From: Amycolatopsis sp. DSM 110486
Lineage (GTDB): Bacteria > Actinomycetota > Actinomycetes > Mycobacteriales > Pseudonocardiaceae
DNA: 64,000 nt
NCBI RefSeq assembly: GCF_019468465.1
Contig: NZ_CP080519.1
Location: 5,164,001-5,228,000, forward strand
Direction: 5' to 3'
Numbering within the stretch: the first letter of the stretch is position 1; each line of letters starts with the position of its first letter. Below are positions 33,850 through 42,170 of the stretch, piece after piece. The notes beneath the pieces are model-generated. The model was not told the origin of the DNA. It worked only from the letters and a program-made list of their open reading frames with translations, and searched no databases. A program made the position numbers and the translations under genes.

Positions 33850-34620
33850 TCAGGCCGACCGTACGGCCGAATAGCCGCCGTCGACGCTGAGCGTGGTGCC
33901 GTGGATGTTCAGCGCGTCGTCGCCCGCCAGGAACAGCACGGCGTTCGCGATCTCCTCCGGCGTGCTCGCGCGCCGCGACGGGATGGTCGCGAGCATCGGC
34001 TGCACGCGCTCCAGCGCCTGGTCGGACCCGGCGATGCGCTCGGTGAACGTGGGCCCGGGCGCGACGGTGTTCACGCGCACGCCCGACGGCCCGTACTCGG
34101 CGGCCCACGACTTGGTCAGCGAGTGCACGGCGGCCTTGGTGGTGCTGTAGAGCGCGGAGCCGGCCATGCCGTCGAGGCCGTTGATCGAGCCGAGGTTCAC
34201 GATCGCGCCGCTGCCGCGCGCGGCCATGCCCGGCGCGAGCAGGCCGGTGAGCAGCATCGGCGCCTTGATGTTCACGGCGAGCGCGGCGTCGATGAGCTCT
34301 TCGGCCAGATCCGTGGTGGGCGACGGGAAGATCAGCAGGGCGGCGTTGTTGACGAGGATGTCGAGCGCGCCGCCGGCTTCCCGTTCGGCGGCTTCGGCGA
34401 GCTCGCGCACGGCCGCGCCGGTGGTCAGGTCGGCGCGCAAGAACGTGGCGCGGCCGCCTTCTTCGGCGATGCCGGCGGCCACCTTCTCGCCGCGTTCGGC
34501 GTCGCGGCCGCTCACCAGCACGTGGGCGCCCTCGGCGGCGAACGCGCGCGCGATGGCGACGCCGATCCCGCCCGTCGACCCGGTGACGAGTGCGGTGCGG
34601 CCTTCGAGACGTGAGGTCAC
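33850..34620 (-). CDS. SDR-family oxidoreductase
   Basis: 256 residues from GTG 34620. Cofactor loop TGSTGGIGVAIARAFAAEGAHV, NNAA, catalytic Ser in LGSINGLDGM and YSTTKAAVHSLTKSWA. Typical 3-oxoacyl-ACP-reductase-like classical SDR; NADP or NAD preference and substrate not predictable. It is divergent from a TetR gene across 85 bp and probably its target. Confidence 0.92.
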   Translation of the reverse strand: MTSRLEGRTALVTGSTGGIGVAIARAFAAEGAHVLVSGRDAERGEKVAAGIAEEGGRATFLRADLTTGAAVRELAEAAEREAGGALDILVNNAALLIFPSPTTDLAEELIDAALAVNIKAPMLLTGLLAPGMAARGSGAIVNLGSINGLDGMAGSALYSTTKAAVHSLTKSWAAEYGPSGVRVNTVAPGPTFTERIAGSDQALERVQPMLATIPSRRASTPEEIANAVLFLAGDDALNIHGTTLSVDGGYSAVRSA

Positions 34621-34676
34621 GGTGGATCTTCCTTTCGTGGAATGGACTGGTGGGTTCAACCGTGCCCGCGCTAGAT

Positions 34677-34692
34677 TGGACCGGCAAGTCCA
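34677..34692. promoter_or_regulatory. Candidate TetR operator, SDR/TetR gap
   Basis: TGGAC-N6-GTCCA inverted repeat, 14 bp before the TetR start codon. A related half-site TGGACTGGT occurs near 34644. Confidence 0.5.
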
Positions 34693-34705
34693 GAAAGGTG
34701 TGCTC

Positions 34706-35299
34706 GTGACCCAGACACTCACCGCCAAGGGCGCCGCGACCCGGCAGCGCATCGTCGAGGGCGCCGCCGCGGAGATCCGCGAGCGCGGTGTGTTCGACAC
34801 CACGCTCGACGACGTCCGTGCGCGCACCGGCACCAGCAAAAGCCAGCTGTTCCACTACTTTCCCGAGGGCAAGGAGCAGCTGCTGCTGGCCGTCGCGGAG
34901 TTCGAGGCCGAGCAGGTGCTCGGTTCGCAGGAGCCCTACCTCAGTGCCCTGCGCACGTGGGGCGCGTGGCAGTCGTGGCGCGACACCGTGGTGGCGCACT
35001 ACACCGAGCAGGGACAGCTCTGCCCGCTCAACGTCGTGATGTCGCAGATGGGCCGCAACACCCCGGGCGCGCAGGCGGTGTCGACGCAGCTGGTGGAGCG
35101 CTGGCTCGCCGAGCTCGCGGCCGGCATCCGCCACCTGCAGGCGGCCGGCGAGGTGGGATCGTCGGTCGACCCTTCGCGTGCGGCGTCGGCTTTGCTGTCC
35201 GGGCTGCAGGGCGGGGTGATAATGCTGCTGTCCACGGGGTCGGCGGAGCATCTGGAGAACGCGCTGGACGTGGCGATCGAGAACCTGCGGCGGAGCTAG
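34706..35299 (+). CDS. TetR/AcrR-family regulator
   Basis: 197 residues from GTG 34706, with GAAAGGTG upstream. HTH: TRQRIVEGAAAEIRERGVFDTTLDDVRARTGTSKSQLFHYFPEGKEQLL. The C-terminal domain contains LCPLNVVMSQMG, typical of the YcdC/TetR_C_6-like group. Divergent from the SDR gene. Confidence 0.92.
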   Translation: MTQTLTAKGAATRQRIVEGAAAEIRERGVFDTTLDDVRARTGTSKSQLFHYFPEGKEQLLLAVAEFEAEQVLGSQEPYLSALRTWGAWQSWRDTVVAHYTEQGQLCPLNVVMSQMGRNTPGAQAVSTQLVERWLAELAAGIRHLQAAGEVGSSVDPSRAASALLSGLQGGVIMLLSTGSAEHLENALDVAIENLRRS

Positions 35300-35309
35300 T
35301 TCGGATCGG

Positions 35310-35334
35310 GATACCGCGAAACGTGCGCGGTATC
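35310..35334. promoter_or_regulatory. ArsR-type operator
   Basis: GATACCGCG-N7-CGCGGTATC, perfect 9-bp arms, ending 8 bp before the ArsR GTG. It could also terminate the TetR transcript, but placement and symmetry fit autoregulation. Confidence 0.6.
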
Positions 35335-35342
35335 CTGGCGGT

Positions 35343-35657
35343 GTGGAAACAGTCGCGGATCCCGAGGTCGTCCGGGCGTTGCGCGCGCTGGCCAACCCCG
35401 TGCGGCTGCAGCTGCTCGCGTGGCTGCGCGAGCCCGCGCAGCACTTCCCGCTCGACGGCGGGGTGCTCGATGTCGGCGTCTGCGTGAGCCACATCCAGGC
35501 GAAGGCGGGCCTGGCGCAGTCGACGGTGTCGGCGTACCTCGCGGAGCTGGAGCGCGCGGGCCTGGTGCGGTCCACGCGGGTGGGGAAGTGGACGCACTAC
35601 CGGCGCGACGAGGAGCGGATCGCTTCGCTGGTTTCCGCGCTGGGTCAGACGTTGTAG
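35343..35657 (+). CDS. ArsR/SmtB-family regulator
   Basis: 104 residues from GTG 35343. Winged HTH: VVRALRALANPVRLQLLAWLREP ... VCVSHIQAKAGLAQSTVSAYLAELERAGLVRSTRVGKWTHYRRDEERI. A single Cys (VCV) precedes the recognition helix; the ELCVCDL metal motif is not complete, so the signal may not be a metal. It probably controls itself and the downstream luciferase-like oxidoreductase gene, 85 bp on. Confidence 0.88.
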   Translation: METVADPEVVRALRALANPVRLQLLAWLREPAQHFPLDGGVLDVGVCVSHIQAKAGLAQSTVSAYLAELERAGLVRSTRVGKWTHYRRDEERIASLVSALGQTL

Positions 35658-35697
35658 GTCTCGCTTGTTGGCTGTGCGCCTTCTTGCTTGCGCTTCA

Positions 35698-35715
35698 TAT
35701 CGTAATTCTGCGATA
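35698..35715. promoter_or_regulatory. Inverted repeat before the LLM oxidoreductase gene
   Basis: TATCG-N8-CGATA, 28 bp before the start codon, in an AT-richer promoter stretch. Candidate second site for the adjacent ArsR protein. Confidence 0.4.
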
Positions 35716-35742
35716 CTTCGATGTGTGACTCGAGGAGATGGC

Positions 35743-36609
35743 ATGGACGGGCTGGGGAAGTTCGGGATCTGGACGTTCGACTTCGAACACCAGCCTGCCG
35801 CACTGATGCGTGATTCGGTGCAGGAGCTGGAAGGACAGGGCTGGCGCGCGATCTGGGTCCCGGAGCTGCTGGGCCGCGAAGCCATGACGCACGCGGGTTT
35901 CCTGCTTGCTGCGACCCAGCGGATGCACGTCGTCAACGGCATCGCGCAGATCTGGTCCCGCGAGGCCCGCTGGACGCAAGGCGCCGCCCACCTGCTCGCC
36001 GACGCCTACCCCGGCCGCCACGTCCTCGGCCTCGGCTACGGCGGCGCTCGTTCCGACGTCAAACCGCTGGCCGCCATGGCCGCGTACCTGGACGAGATGG
36101 ACGCGGTGGAAAGCCCGAACCCCGCTCCCGCGTCGCCGATCCGCCGCATCCTGGCCGCCTACGGACCCAAGATGCTGCAGATGGCCCGCGACCGCGCTTC
36201 CGGCGCCCACGCCTACCACGTCACCGTCGACCACACCGCCCAAGCACGCGAGATCCTCGGCCCGGACGCCTTCCTGGGCGTCGAGCACGCCGTCCTCTTC
36301 GAACCCGACCCGGCCGTCGCCCGCGCCGCCGCGCGCGAACACCTGGCGCGCTACCTGACGTCGACGTACAACGTCGCCAAATTCCGCCGCCTCGGCTACA
36401 CCGAAGCCGAAATCTCAAACGGCGGCTCCGACCGTCTCATCGACGCCCTCGTCTTCTGGGGCGACGCCGACACTGTCGTCGAGAAGCTCCGCAGCCACCT
36501 CACGGCGGGCGCGGACCACATCGGGATCCAGGTCATCGGCACCCCGCCGGGCACGTCGGCCATGCCGCACTGGCGCCGTCTCGGCGAAGCCCTGCTGTCG
36601 GACAACTGA
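35743..36609 (+). CDS. LLM-class F420-dependent oxidoreductase (TIGR03620-like)
   Basis: 288 residues from ATG 35743, with GAGGAG five bases upstream, which decides against the GTG at 35726. Bacterial-luciferase fold: GIWTFDFEHQPAALM opening, AIWVPELLGREAMTHAGFLLAATQRMHVVNGI, and a C-terminal DALVFWGDADTVVEKLRSHLTAGADHIGIQVI. The family uses reduced F420, or FMNH2, for hydride transfer. Substrate unknown. Located downstream of an ArsR regulator. Confidence 0.9.
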   Translation: MDGLGKFGIWTFDFEHQPAALMRDSVQELEGQGWRAIWVPELLGREAMTHAGFLLAATQRMHVVNGIAQIWSREARWTQGAAHLLADAYPGRHVLGLGYGGARSDVKPLAAMAAYLDEMDAVESPNPAPASPIRRILAAYGPKMLQMARDRASGAHAYHVTVDHTAQAREILGPDAFLGVEHAVLFEPDPAVARAAAREHLARYLTSTYNVAKFRRLGYTEAEISNGGSDRLIDALVFWGDADTVVEKLRSHLTAGADHIGIQVIGTPPGTSAMPHWRRLGEALLSDN

Positions 36610-36627
36610 CCCCCAGAAACGCCGACA

Positions 36628-36661
36628 GGCCGGCTCATCGACCGAAGTCGGTGAGCCGGCC
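36628..36661. terminator. Hairpin between LLM and YceI genes
   Basis: GGCCGGCTCA pairs with TGAGCCGGCC (36628-36637 with 36652-36661), with an inner 4-bp stem. It sits between convergent stops and could serve both. Confidence 0.75.
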
Positions 36662-36697
36662 CTGCGCGACCCGGTTACCCGGGGTCTGAGGCGAGGT

Positions 36698-37258
36698 TTA
36701 GGCGCTCTTGATCGCCGAGACCTCGAACTCGAGGGTGACCTTGTCGGACACCAGCACGCCGCCGGTCTCGAGCGCGGCGTTCCAGGTGATGCCGTAGTCC
36801 TTGCGGGAGATCGTGGTGGAGCCCTCGAAGCCCACGCGGTCGTTGCCGAACGGGTCCTTCGCCGAGCCCTCGAACTCGAAGGGGATGGTGATGGACTTGG
36901 CAACGCCCTTGATGGTGAGGTCGCCGGTCACGTCGAAGCTGGTGTCGCCGGTCTGGGTGATCCCGGTGGACACGAAGGTGATCTGCGGGTACTCGTCCAT
37001 CGAGAGGAAGTCGTTGCTGCGGATGTGACCGTCGCGGTCGGCGTTGCGGGTGTCGATGCTGTGCGCCTGGATGGTGACCTTGGCGCTCGAGTTCGCCGGG
37101 TTCTCACCGTCGACGGTGAAGGTGCCGTCGAACTCGTTGAACGCGCCGCGGACCTTCGTCACCATCGCGTGGCGGGCGACGAAGCCGATGCGGCTGTGGG
37201 CGGCGTCGATCGTGTACTCGCCGGTCAGCTGGGGGTAAGTGGTGGTCGCGCTGGTCAT
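36698..37258 (-). CDS. YceI-family lipid-binding protein
   Basis: 186 residues from ATG 37258; the longer frame is not homologous. YQLTGEYTIDAAHSRIGFVARHAMVTKVRGAFNEFDGTF opening, IRSNDFLSMDEYPQITF and DLTIKGVAKSITIPFEFEG are YceI hallmarks (lipocalin-like isoprenoid-binding barrel). No signal peptide, so cytoplasmic. It is divergent from a MarR gene with a palindrome between them. Confidence 0.93.
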   Translation of the reverse strand: MTSATTTYPQLTGEYTIDAAHSRIGFVARHAMVTKVRGAFNEFDGTFTVDGENPANSSAKVTIQAHSIDTRNADRDGHIRSNDFLSMDEYPQITFVSTGITQTGDTSFDVTGDLTIKGVAKSITIPFEFEGSAKDPFGNDRVGFEGSTTISRKDYGITWNAALETGGVLVSDKVTLEFEVSAIKSA

Positions 37259-37292
37259 GAGATCTCTTCCTTCGGGTTCGCTCCCCCAACCG

Positions 37293-37313
37293 CTTGGTTG
37301 AGGGCTCAACAAG
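37293..37313. promoter_or_regulatory. MarR operator candidate between yceI and marR
   Basis: GTTGAG-gg-CTCAAC (37297-37310) flanked by CTT and AAG. It lies ~40 bp from the YceI start and ~55 bp from the MarR start. Confidence 0.6.
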
Positions 37314-37367
37314 ACTCTAGCCCACATAACCTGATTGCGCGAGCAAGTATTCCGGTAGACTGCCCAT

Positions 37368-37847
37368 ATGGTGGACAGAGTGCCGTTGAGCAGGGAAGAA
37401 GAGGCCGTGTGGCGGCCGTTGATACGGATCATCACCGTGTTGCCGCGGGTCCTGGATGACCAGTTCGTGAACGAGACCGGCATCTCGATGACCGACTACA
37501 CCGTGCTCGTGTCCCTCTCCGAGGCCGAGGAGGGGTGGCTGCGGCTGTCCGACCTGGCCAAGGCCACGGCGCTCTCGCTCAGCCGCATCAGCCGCGTCGT
37601 CGACAGCCTGGTCAAGCGCGGCCTGGTGGAGAAGGCCAAGTGCGAGAGCGACGGCCGTGCGGCCAACGCGTCGCTCACCGAATCGGGTCGGTCGAAGCTC
37701 GCGGGCGCCTACCCAGGGCACCTCGCGCGCGTACGGTCGCACCTGTTCGACCACCTGACCCCCGATGAGATCCGCGGCGCGGGCCCGATCCTCGCGCGGG
37801 TGGCCGCGGCGCTGGAGCCGGACGGCGCCCAGCCGTGCCCCGAGTGA
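37368..37847 (+). CDS. MarR-family regulator
   Basis: 159 residues from ATG 37368. Winged HTH: ISMTDYTVLVSLSEAEEGWLRLSDLAKATALSLSRISRVVDSLVKRGLVEKAKCESDGRAANASLTESG. One Cys in the wing region (AKCESDGR) could be redox-sensitive, which would fit the hydroquinone reductase gene 28 bp downstream; this is inference. Confidence 0.92.
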   Translation: MVDRVPLSREEEAVWRPLIRIITVLPRVLDDQFVNETGISMTDYTVLVSLSEAEEGWLRLSDLAKATALSLSRISRVVDSLVKRGLVEKAKCESDGRAANASLTESGRSKLAGAYPGHLARVRSHLFDHLTPDEIRGAGPILARVAAALEPDGAQPCPE

Positions 37848-37875
37848 CCTGCAACCCTTCGACGAAAGTGGTGTC

Positions 37876-38868
37876 ATGACCGCCGACAAGGGCGAGTTCA
37901 AGCGCGACCAGAACTACATCCCCGACCGCATCACCGCCGACGGCCGCGACGGCTGGCCCGTGGAGCCCGGCCGCTACCGCCTCGTGATCGCCCGCGCGTG
38001 CCCGTGGGCCAACCGCGCGTCGATCGTGCGCCGGCTGCTGGGCCTGGAAGACGTGCTGTCCATGGGTATCTGCGGGCCGACGCACGACCAGCGCAGCTGG
38101 ACGTTCGACCTCGACCCGGGCGGGCGCGACCCCGTGCTGGGCATCGAGCGTCTGCAGGAAGCCTTCTTCAAGCGCGACCCGCAGTACCCGCGCGGCATCA
38201 CCGTGCCGGCGATCGTCGACGTGCCGACCGGCCAGGTCGTGACCAACGACTTCAAGCAGATGACACTCGACCTGTCCTTGGAGTGGCGCGCGTACCACCG
38301 CGAAGGCGCGCCCGACCTGTACCCCGAACCCCTGCGCGACGAGATCGACGACGTCGCCGACAAGGTGTTCCGCGACGTGAACAACGGCGTCTACCAGGCC
38401 GGTTTCGCCGGTTCCCAGGAGGCGTACGAGACGGCGTACAACGCGCTCTTCGCCCGTCTCGACTGGCTCTCCGAGCGCCTCGCGAACCAGCGTTACCTCG
38501 TCGGCGACACGATCACCGAGGCCGACGTGCGGCTGTTCACCACGCTCGTCCGCTTCGACCCGGTGTACCACGGCCACTTCAAGTGCAACCGCGAGAAGCT
38601 CACCGAGATGCCGGTGCTGTGGGCCTATACGCGTGACCTGTTCCAGACCCCCGGTTTCGGTGACACGATCGACTTCGACCAGGTCAAGGAGCACTACTAC
38701 GTGGTGCACCGCTCCATCAACCCGACGGGCGTCATCCCCGCCGGACCCGACCTGTCGGGCTGGCTGACTCCGCACGGCCGCGAGGAGCTTGGCGGTCGTC
38801 CGTTCGGCGACGGCACCCCGCCGGGGCCGCCGATCGAAGGCGAGCAGGTGCCTTCGCTGGCGGCGTGA
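37876..38868 (+). CDS. Xi-class glutathione transferase-like hydroquinone reductase
   Basis: 330 residues from ATG 37876. Thioredoxin-like domain with the Xi-class CPWA motif (ARACPWANRA, Cys42), DFKQMTLDLSLEW, then the all-helical C-domain with YLVGDTITEADVRLFTTLVRFDPVYHGHFKCN. Xi-class enzymes reduce glutathionyl-hydroquinones. Actinomycetes use mycothiol, so a mycothiolyl-hydroquinone substrate is the likely physiological one (inference). It is 28 bp after the MarR gene, probably one operon. Confidence 0.92.
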   Translation: MTADKGEFKRDQNYIPDRITADGRDGWPVEPGRYRLVIARACPWANRASIVRRLLGLEDVLSMGICGPTHDQRSWTFDLDPGGRDPVLGIERLQEAFFKRDPQYPRGITVPAIVDVPTGQVVTNDFKQMTLDLSLEWRAYHREGAPDLYPEPLRDEIDDVADKVFRDVNNGVYQAGFAGSQEAYETAYNALFARLDWLSERLANQRYLVGDTITEADVRLFTTLVRFDPVYHGHFKCNREKLTEMPVLWAYTRDLFQTPGFGDTIDFDQVKEHYYVVHRSINPTGVIPAGPDLSGWLTPHGREELGGRPFGDGTPPGPPIEGEQVPSLAA

Positions 38869-38915
38869 CGAGTTTCGCCACTGCCGGGCCCTCGAGGGCA
38901 GCACCCTTACCCGAG

Positions 38916-38954
38916 GTCCCCCGGACCTGCGCCGATGCCGCCGGTCCGGGGGAC
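38916..38954 (+). terminator. Hairpin after the hydroquinone reductase gene
   Basis: Perfect 12-bp stem (38916-38927 with 38943-38954), 15-nt loop, 48 bp past the stop and 22 bp before the next start. Confidence 0.75.
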
Positions 38955-38976
38955 GCTCGCGGGTAGCGTCGCGCTC

Positions 38977-39891
38977 ATGACGAGGGTGGTGTTCCTGCTC
39001 GCACCTCAGGCGTACCTGCTGGACATCGCGGGCGCGGCCGACGTGTTCCTCGCCGCGCGTTCGCTGGGCCTGCCCTACGAGCTGGCCTACTTCGCCGAGG
39101 AACCCGACGTGCCCACCGCCGAGGGCCTGCCGGTGCGCGCCTCGACCCGCGTCCCCGTCCTCGGCCGCGACGACATCCTCGTGGTCCCCGGCGGCGCCGG
39201 CTTCACCCCGGGCATCGCCCCGGCCATGCCGCGCGGGCTCGACCTGCTGCGCGTCCACCACTCCGCGGGCGGCCTCGTCGCGAGCGTCTGCGCGGGCACC
39301 GTCGCCCTCGCCGAGGCGGGCCTGCTCGACGGTCACCGCTGCACCACCCACCACGACCTCCAAGACGACCTCGCCCTGCGCTACCCGGCCACCACCGTGG
39401 TCCGCGACGTGCTCTACGTCGTCGACGGCCGCGTCGCCTCCTCCGCCGGCATGGCCAGCGGCATCGACCTGGCGCTGCACCTCGTCGCCACCGCCCACGG
39501 CCCCGGCGTCGCGGGCCGCATCGCGCGTTCGCTCGTCTTCTACGCGCGCCGCAACGGCCAGCAGCCCGTCACCGGACTGCTCCGCCACCGCAACCACCTG
39601 TCCGACCTGGTGCACCGCGTGCAGGACCTGATCGAGACGCGCTACGCGGAACCCCTGCGGCTTTCGTCCCTGGCGCGGGAACTGGGCTGCAGCGAGCGGA
39701 CTGTGACGCGGCACTTCGTCGACGCGGTGGGGATGACTCCGTTGCGCTATCAGCAAACGCTGCGGTTGGAACACGCCGAGCACCTGCTGGCCGACGGGTC
39801 GACTCTCGAGGCAGCAGCTCGCAGTGCCGGCTTTGCGGACTCGCGGTCGCTGCGGTTGTTGCGGAAGTCGAAGGAACTGCAGCACCAGTAG
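38977..39891 (+). CDS. GlxA-type AraC-family regulator with DJ-1/PfpI domain
   Basis: 304 residues from ATG 38977. DJ-1/PfpI domain: VVFLLAPQAYLLDIAGAADVFLAA, LVVPGGAGF, nucleophile-elbow Cys in VASVCAGTVALAEAGLLDGHRCTTHH. AraC HTH pair at the C-terminus: SLARELGCSERTVTRHFVDAVGMTPLRYQQTLRLEHAEHLL. These regulators sense small metabolites through the amidase-like domain. The gene starts directly after a terminator and no target is adjacent. Confidence 0.92.
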   Translation: MTRVVFLLAPQAYLLDIAGAADVFLAARSLGLPYELAYFAEEPDVPTAEGLPVRASTRVPVLGRDDILVVPGGAGFTPGIAPAMPRGLDLLRVHHSAGGLVASVCAGTVALAEAGLLDGHRCTTHHDLQDDLALRYPATTVVRDVLYVVDGRVASSAGMASGIDLALHLVATAHGPGVAGRIARSLVFYARRNGQQPVTGLLRHRNHLSDLVHRVQDLIETRYAEPLRLSSLARELGCSERTVTRHFVDAVGMTPLRYQQTLRLEHAEHLLADGSTLEAAARSAGFADSRSLRLLRKSKELQHQ

Positions 39892-39961
39892 GTTTTGTCC
39901 ACAACGGAGCTATGGGTGAGCCGGCGCCCGAAAAGCGCCGGCTCACCCACCCGAGAACTCC

Positions 39962-40708
39962 TTACACCGCAACCCGTCCGCCATCCACCGGCAGCACCGC
40001 GCCGTGGATGAAGCTCGCGCCGCCGGTCACCAGGAACACGATCGCCGCCGCGATCTCGTCCGGGCCGGCGGGGCGGCCGGCGGGGGCGAGCGACGCCAGC
40101 TGATCCAGGGTTTCGCCCATCACGGCCGTGCCTTCGGTGCGTGTCGGGCCGGGGCTGACGGCGTTCACGCGCACGCCGCGCGGGCCGAATTCCGCGGACC
40201 ACGACTTCGTCAGCAGCTCGAGCGCCGCCTTGCTGGAGCCGTAGAGACCCATGCCCGCGGCGCCGAACTCCGCGACCATGGTGGACACGTTCACGATCGA
40301 TCCCGCGCCGCGCGCGGCCATCGCCGGCGCGAGGGCCGCGACGAGGAAGTACGGCGCCTTCACGTTCAGCGCGTACACCGCGTCGAAGTCCTGCTCCGAC
40401 GTGTCCTCGGTGGGGCCGAAGGGAAACACGCCGGCGCTGTTCACCAGCACGTCCACGCGTCCCGTTACCGCGAGGGCGCGCGAAGCGAGGTCCTGCGCCG
40501 AGGCCACGTCTGCGAGGTCGGAAGCCAGGAACGCGGCCTGCCCGCCCTCGGCGACGATCTCCTTCACCACCTGCTCACCACGGCCGGCGTCGCGACCGCT
40601 CACCAGCACGTGGGCGCCGAGCTTCGCCAGCGCCACTGCCGTCGCGCGCCCGATGCCGCTCGTCGCGCCCGTGACCAGAGCGGTGGTTCCCGACAGTTCT
40701 GCCGTCAT
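39962..40708 (-). CDS. SDR-family oxidoreductase
   Basis: 248 residues from ATG 40708, or three more from GTG 40717. TGATSGIGRATAVALAKLGAHV, NSAG, catalytic Ser in VSTMVAEFGA and YGSSKAALELLTKSWSAEFGPRGVRVNAVSPGPT. About 60% like the SDR at 33850 by eye, so a paralogue. It lies ~100 bp downstream of the LysR gene on the same strand. Confidence 0.92.
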   Translation of the reverse strand: MTAELSGTTALVTGATSGIGRATAVALAKLGAHVLVSGRDAGRGEQVVKEIVAEGGQAAFLASDLADVASAQDLASRALAVTGRVDVLVNSAGVFPFGPTEDTSEQDFDAVYALNVKAPYFLVAALAPAMAARGAGSIVNVSTMVAEFGAAGMGLYGSSKAALELLTKSWSAEFGPRGVRVNAVSPGPTRTEGTAVMGETLDQLASLAPAGRPAGPDEIAAAIVFLVTGGASFIHGAVLPVDGGRVAV

Positions 40709-40816
40709 TTCAGTCACTTCTCCCGAATCCGGCCGCGCCGTGGTGCGCAGCCGCCTCGTTCAAGCGAAACAGCCCGGTCAGCCTTCCGACCTGGCGATAC
40801 CGCTCGCTTATGACCC

Positions 40817-41701
40817 TTATAAGACGTCCAGTGCCGCCACCAGATGCCCGAGGTCACGCCGGTGCGACGCCGCCGCCCACACCGCCCACGTCCGTCGCAC
40901 GAGTGGGGACCCGAGCAGCGGACACCAAGCCAGGTGCTCGGGGATGGGCTGCGTCCAGTTCGGCGGCGCGAGCGTGAACGTGCCACCCGCGCTCACGGCG
41001 GCGAACTTGAGCTCGGAGATCAGCGAGTGCCCGGCCGTCGGATCGGGGCCGATTTCGAGACCGTGCGAACGGAAGATCGCGGTCACCTCGTCGTACCACG
41101 CCGGGCTGCCCTCCCTCGGGAACCCGATCCACTCCAGCCCGACCAGCGCGTCGAGCCGGATTCCGTCGGGCCCCGCGAGCTTGCCGGCCTGCTCCTTCGA
41201 CAGCAGCACCCCGAGCTTCTCCTCCAGCACCGGCATCGCGTCGAGCTCCGGCCCCACCGGCCGCTCGCGCACGAGGCCCAACTCGAGCTCGCCCTTCTGC
41301 AACAGCCCGAACTGCCCGGTCGTCGACGCGTGCACCACCTGCACCCTCGTGTCCGGAAACGCGGCGGCCAGATCGGCCAACGCCCGCGCCATCAAATCCG
41401 GCGGCAACTCCAACGGCATCCCGACGCGCAACAGACTCCCCGACGCATGCCGCGTCACCGCCGCCACCGCCTGGTCATGCCGCGCCAGCACCGCGCGCGC
41501 CTCACCCGCCAACGTCATCCCGGCCTCGGTGGGCTGCACACCCGCGTTGCTGCGGACCAGTAACTGCACCCCCAGCTGCCGCTCCAGCGCCTGCACCGTC
41601 TGCGACACCGCCGGCTGGCTCACGTGCAACCGCCGCGCCGCCGCCGACAGCCCACCCTCCTCGACCACGGCGACGAAGGCGCGCATTTCTCGGATCTCCA
41701 T
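40817..41701 (-). CDS. LysR-family transcriptional regulator
   Basis: 294 residues from ATG 41701; ATG 41710 is also possible. N-terminal HTH: MREFVAVVEEGG-like start (REMRAFVAVVEEGGLSAAARRLHVSQPAVSQTVQALERQLGVQLLVRS). A periplasmic-binding-like effector domain follows with PLELPPDLMARALADLAAAFPDTRVQV. Unusually it is co-oriented with, not divergent from, the SDR gene after it, so the SDR may be read through from here. Confidence 0.92.
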   Translation of the reverse strand: MEIREMRAFVAVVEEGGLSAAARRLHVSQPAVSQTVQALERQLGVQLLVRSNAGVQPTEAGMTLAGEARAVLARHDQAVAAVTRHASGSLLRVGMPLELPPDLMARALADLAAAFPDTRVQVVHASTTGQFGLLQKGELELGLVRERPVGPELDAMPVLEEKLGVLLSKEQAGKLAGPDGIRLDALVGLEWIGFPREGSPAWYDEVTAIFRSHGLEIGPDPTAGHSLISELKFAAVSAGGTFTLAPPNWTQPIPEHLAWCPLLGSPLVRRTWAVWAAASHRRDLGHLVAALDVL

Positions 41702-41807
41702 GGTGTTCATCGCACCACGGCTGTCTATGAGGGGGTGGGGGTGAGTGTCTCGGCGCCCGGGCGTGGTGGGGGACGGATCGTGTGGGCCTTGGTGACCGAC
41801 CTATCCA

Positions 41808-41995
41808 ACGGTCACATTCCGACCGTCACGCGGCTCAGCCACTCTTGGAACGCACCGGGTCAGCGGGCCAACCATCTTCCCAATGGTCACCGATCGGCAG
41901 GCACGACTCCCAACTCAGCCACCCGACAAAGCCGTCGGTTTCTCCGGCTAACCTTTCCCCGGCCGGCCCCCGGCGAAGCACTATCTTCTACCATT
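41808..41995. repeat. Dispersed intergenic repeat, copy B
   Basis: Counterpart of 2193-2455, with a single unit in place of the 74-bp duplication. From 41890 on the two copies match almost base for base, ending shortly after the 28-bp block at 41951-41978. Confidence 0.75.
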
Positions 41996-42025
41996 GAGTG
42001 CGGCGGGGGCGAGCCATGTGTATCT

Positions 42026-42077
42026 TCTTTTAATCGTTTGTCTTTGGTTTTAAAGATCAAAAGATTAAAAGACAAAC
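42026..42077. other. AT-rich core with alternative stems
   Basis: TCTTTTAATC (42026-42035) pairs with 42063-42072, or GTTTGTCTTT (42036-42045) pairs with 42068-42077. The two right arms overlap, so only one stem can form at a time. Base composition is far from the genome's. Confidence 0.6.
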
Positions 42078-42110
42078 CTTCAGATGGCTCCCCGAAGTTC
42101 AATTGTCACT

Positions 42111-42170
42111 ACGGCTCGGGGTAGCTTGTCAAGGCGGGAAAGAGTACCTTGACAAGCTACCCCGAGCCGT
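42111..42170. terminator. Perfect 24-bp hairpin
   Basis: Arms 42111-42134 and 42147-42170 are exact complements with a 12-nt loop. It lies 176 bp past the stop of the AfsR-like gene and could terminate it, though it has no T-run and is longer than typical terminators. Confidence 0.6.
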
